A stretch of DNA of 7,849 bases from Minisyncoccota bacterium (GTDB lineage: Bacteria; Patescibacteriota; Minisyncoccia; UBA6257; 1-14-0-10-40-38), in NCBI GenBank assembly GCA_009694925.1, contig SIBX01000027.1:1-7849 (forward strand), in the 5' to 3' direction. The translations under genes were made by a program, and so were the position numbers. Under the pieces are notes generated by a model that ran no database searches, had not been told where the DNA came from, and worked only from the letters and a program-made list of their open reading frames with translations. Shown piece by piece: positions 5,674 through 7,849 of this stretch (positions are counted from its first letter, which is position 1; every line of letters begins with the position of its first letter).

Positions 5674-6125
5674 ATTGTAAAGGCTCTGGCCGCTGATCCA
5701 GCCCTCCCAACAGACTTAATACAAGTTAATTCATCCGGCAAAGTGCTGTCATCGTGAGCCGCAGCAAATGGACATCCTGCAATTTTAGAAATTAAAAGCT
5801 CATAAGTTTGATTGTCTGTTAATTTGCCCGTAAAAGAATTGTCATATTGGCTATTACCAGACTCCAAGCAAACATCTGTCCCAACAATTATGGCCTGATC
5901 CGGCGCATTTAAATTATTACATCTAAAAACCTTAAAGAGCCCTCTTTCCAAAGCAGCATCTGCTGCGTAAATAGCTCTCATAGAATCAACTGCAATATTA
6001 GTCTGTCTTGTTTGATTCAAAGTTAAAACTCCGGCAACGGCTGTCGCAACTAAAAAAACCGATGCCAAAAATAGCACCGTCACCAACATTACCTGCCCTG
6101 AATTATTTTTATTATTTATATACAT
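5664..6125 (-). CDS. PilX/GspK-like minor pilin, fourth gene of the pilin cluster
   Basis: A 153-residue protein with a 10-residue leader (MYINNKNNSG) and a likely prepilin peptidase site between G10 and Q11, followed by a hydrophobic helix (about 11-35). The segment SMRAIYAADAALERGL after the helix is typical of the PilX N-terminal domain. The glutamate at +5, found in nearly all type IV pilins, is replaced by valine (V15). GspK, the tip pseudopilin, is the known exception lacking that glutamate, which fits this place as last in the H-I-J-K order. The extracytoplasmic domain has four cysteines (69, 86, 118, 135), enough for two disulfides, and ends in IKSVGRAGSAARAFTIGF. It is much shorter than true GspK, so PilX-like is the better label. 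It starts nine bases after the upstream gene and is surely co-transcribed with it. There is no Shine-Dalgarno sequence. Confidence 0.85.
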   Translation of the reverse strand: MYINNKNNSGQVMLVTVLFLASVFLVATAVAGVLTLNQTRQTNIAVDSMRAIYAADAALERGLFKVFRCNNLNAPDQAIIVGTDVCLESGNSQYDNSFTGKLTDNQTYELLISKIAGCPFAAAHDDSTLPDELTCIKSVGRAGSAARAFTIGF

Positions 6126-6134
6126 CTTATTTTT

Positions 6135-6704
6135 CTAGAAATTTCTTGCCGAAGTTGTCATTTGTAGGTCCGTAAATATACCAGTAAGTTTTGGATCTTT
6201 TGATCCGACTTTTAAAAATAAATTAACCCTAGAAGGCCATTCCTCTCCAATTCCCAATCCTCCAGTTGCATTTAAAATCTGCAAATCAACCAATCTTATT
6301 TCAAAAATTTTTATATCAACCAACGAAGAAGTTAATCTTTCAAAACTAACGCCAAGATCTTCGCTTTTCTGTATAGATTTTTCCAACGGATCAAGTCTAT
6401 AAATAGAATCACCGCCATTAGCATTAGTAAATCTAAAAGCAGTTCCAACATCTCCCACAATACAACTTCCCGCAAAATCAGATATGCAAAAATTAGATCC
6501 GGTTCTTATATCTCTAGCAATAGATTCTAAAACTAAACTAGAATTATCATTAGTTGCCATAAGCGAAATAACCGCTTTTTGAATCCTTAGTGAATTAACA
6601 AATATACCAGAAACAATCCCAACCAGAATAACAAAGATAGCCATCGAGACTAAAAGCTCAACAACTGTGAATCCCGCATTTATTTTGATTTTTAATTTTT
6701 GCAT
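6135..6704 (-). CDS. PilW/GspJ-like minor pilin, third gene of the pilin cluster
   Basis: A 189-residue type IV prepilin-like protein. The leader MQKLKIKINAG is cut after G11, giving a mature N-terminus FTVVELLVSMAIF with the conserved glutamate at +5 (E16) and a hydrophobic helix to about residue 37. The segment LVLESIARDIRTGSNFC after the helix, and the end DLQMTTSARNF, are typical of GspJ/PilW-like proteins. Two cysteines (73, 81) lie close together in the globular part and may form a small disulfide loop. A TTG far upstream (6791) would add 29 residues and place the type III signal too deep. I use the ATG at 6704, which lies 13 bases after the stop of the preceding gene and gives a normal leader. 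The protein would sit in the inner membrane as a precursor and join the tip complex of a pilus or pseudopilus. Confidence 0.88.
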   Translation of the reverse strand: MQKLKIKINAGFTVVELLVSMAIFVILVGIVSGIFVNSLRIQKAVISLMATNDNSSLVLESIARDIRTGSNFCISDFAGSCIVGDVGTAFRFTNANGGDSIYRLDPLEKSIQKSEDLGVSFERLTSSLVDIKIFEIRLVDLQILNATGGLGIGEEWPSRVNLFLKVGSKDPKLTGIFTDLQMTTSARNF

Positions 6705-6717
6705 TTTAATTTTGCTT

Positions 6718-7311
6718 TTATGGAGTTCTCCATGGAAGGAAAAAATCCTGCACAAACAAAGAAAACTTTCCTCCCTTGCTTTCCCAACCAACAGCAGAAG
6801 TAACCCTATATTCTAAGTCTAAATCTGGCACGGCAGAAGAATGCGGATCGTCTATTATTATTAATCTTTTAAATTTTGTCCTGCTTCCTGCGGGATTGTA
6901 TGAATATCTGTCAATGTCTGAATAAGTAATATTTCTTGCTTCAGCGCAACCAAAAAGAAGATCATATACATTTTTTTTATTAGGATCGCCGGCCAACACA
7001 CAACTCAACTTTCTTAAAACATTATCAGAAAAACCAACTTCATATATTCCAGCTTCAATTCTTCCAGCGCCCCATCCATAAAAAGAGGCAGATCCACTGT
7101 CTTTTTCAATGATGTATTGCCTATCAAAAAAGTTTTTTATTATTTCCACTCCCTCGGCAGATAAGAAAGTTGCAGTATAAGTATCGCCATTAATTCTATT
7201 GAATCCAAGTGATTTATTTAGAAGGGTAACAATTCCCAGTACGGCAGCAATAATCGCCGATGAGGCGACCAAAAGCTCTATTATAGACTGTCCTTTTTTA
7301 TTATTTAACAT
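6718..7311 (-). CDS. PilV/GspI-like minor pilin, second gene of the pilin cluster
   Basis: A 197-residue prepilin-like protein with a very short leader, MLNNKKG, cut before Q8. The mature N-terminus QSIIELLVASSAII has glutamate at +5 (E12) and continues as a hydrophobic helix to about residue 31. The segment FLSAEGVEIIKNFFD matches the AQEGIE-like region of PilV/GspI-type proteins in this kind of genome, and the end QDFFLPWR resembles the terminal strand common in that group. Two cysteines (104, 122) could form one disulfide. The ATG overlaps the end of the upstream gene by seven bases (ATGTTAA), which suggests coupled translation. A TTG-start extension of the next gene would overlap this one; I reject it. 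Confidence 0.85.
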   Translation of the reverse strand: MLNNKKGQSIIELLVASSAIIAAVLGIVTLLNKSLGFNRINGDTYTATFLSAEGVEIIKNFFDRQYIIEKDSGSASFYGWGAGRIEAGIYEVGFSDNVLRKLSCVLAGDPNKKNVYDLLFGCAEARNITYSDIDRYSYNPAGSRTKFKRLIIIDDPHSSAVPDLDLEYRVTSAVGWESKGGKFSLFVQDFFLPWRTP

Positions 7312-7849
7312 GAGTCAGAAAATTCTTCTAAATTAATTTGAGAAGATCTGTTTATCTTTATAACCGAACAACCGCCACCAGAAAATTCTAGCCGTATAAC
7401 TGCCTGTCTAGAATTTATAAAATCCGGATTAAAAATAACTTTTGGGTCAGGTGGCTGAAAAAAAACATCTATCGAGGACTGATCACTCCCCACAAGACAA
7501 GAACCGCCCGGAGTCAAAATATCCAGACAATTAAATTTTAATATATTTTTATCAAGCTTTCCTTTCTCAAAAACTTGAGCTAGCTCTAAGACATCAAAAT
7601 GGCCCACTGTCGCTCCGGAACAAGTTCCCGACGAATCAACGTCTTTATATACATAATACTTATCATCGCCGGTTAGATTTTTCTCAAAACGAACTCCCCA
7701 TCCACAAATAGATTCTATTGGATTAATGCCAGAAATCGTGAATTGTGTCGGCTGATATGTTTCTAATGAATATGATTTAGCCTTAAAAATTGCGCTGACA
7801 ATCAAAGATCTCTCATTAGAAAAAATTAAAAATTTTCTGCTATCTCCTG
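7305..7849 (-). CDS. Partial: GspH/FimU-like minor pilin, first visible gene of the pilin cluster
   Basis: About 180 C-terminal residues are visible. The frame stays open to the window edge, so the N-terminus, with the expected prepilin leader and helix, lies outside. A TTG at 7805 is an internal codon. The visible start, GDSRKFLIFSNERSLIVSAIFKAK, reads like the region after the N-terminal helix of GspH/FimT/FimU proteins, followed by a beta-rich domain with a GWGVRFE strand and a C-terminal VIKINRSSQINLEEF strand of the family's usual kind. It has six cysteines, all in the globular part, the last being the final residue. With no pilin signal in view, the identification rests on its place directly before PilV-, PilW- and PilX-like genes and on the overall pattern. 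A major pilin or unrelated envelope protein is less likely. Confidence 0.65.
   Translation of the reverse strand, partial: GDSRKFLIFSNERSLIVSAIFKAKSYSLETYQPTQFTISGINPIESICGWGVRFEKNLTGDDKYYVYKDVDSSGTCSGATVGHFDVLELAQVFEKGKLDKNILKFNCLDILTPGGSCLVGSDQSSIDVFFQPPDPKVIFNPDFINSRQAVIRLEFSGGGCSVIKINRSSQINLEEFSDSC

Noticed and set aside
6705..6791. TTG start giving a 218-residue PilW-like protein
   Set aside because: It would place the prepilin cleavage site after 40 residues and overlap the upstream gene. The ATG at 6704 gives a normal 11-residue leader.
1..7849. Alternative genetic code (UGA as glycine)
   Set aside because: Some Patescibacteria recode UGA, but no gene here has an in-frame UGA. The absence of UGA among ten stops can be explained by AT-rich composition.
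1..7849. CRISPR arrays, insertion sequences, tRNA or rRNA genes
   Set aside because: I found no regularly spaced direct repeats, transposase-like frames, terminal inverted repeats or tRNA arms on either strand.

Overview
This is an AT-rich, gene-dense bacterial window. It holds a block of housekeeping genes (ligA, gatC, gatA), a cluster of type IV pilin-like genes, and three less familiar genes for membrane or envelope proteins. Several things point to a Candidate Phyla Radiation (Patescibacteria, Parcubacteria-like) genome: short intergenic gaps, no Shine-Dalgarno sequences at the starts, minor pilins of the kind common in that group, and a beta-rich repeat protein of a type I associate with it. 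This assignment is an inference from gene style; no rRNA or marker phylogeny is available. The standard bacterial code fits: all ten visible stops are TAA or TAG, and no gene is broken by UGA.

Layout. Positions 3-740 (+) are the 3' part of a gene whose start lies outside the window; it encodes a secreted or membrane-anchored protein with two homologous beta-rich repeats. Positions 836-1108 (+) encode a 90-residue protein with two membrane segments, behind its own extended -10 promoter. A perfect 28-bp palindrome at 1126-1153 is a shared terminator for this gene and the convergent gene at 1205-1705 (-). That gene encodes a membrane protein which I assign to the Pycsar-effector/DUF5706 family. 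Upstream of it on the minus strand come gatA (1729-3210), gatC (3215-3508) and ligA (3553-5604). The rest (5664-7849, -) is a tight four-gene minor pilin cluster in the order GspH/FimU-like (cut by the window edge), GspI/PilV-like, GspJ/PilW-like, GspK/PilX-like.

How the genes work together. GatC and GatA are two of the three subunits of the tRNA-dependent amidotransferase; gatB is not in the window. LigA seals nicks in replication and repair. The four pilin-like proteins match the set that forms the tip and priming complex of type IV pili or type II pseudopili. The effector-like membrane protein has no nucleotide cyclase beside it here.

Most notable observations: (1) three genes, perhaps four, carry a -10 hexamer only 6-7 nt before the ATG, which predicts leaderless mRNAs; (2) a Pycsar-effector-like protein sits alone behind gatA; (3) two copies of a short GC-rich palindromic element lie inside gatA and ligA and are translated as in-frame peptide insertions; (4) LigA has Asp where the second zinc-finger Cys is expected.
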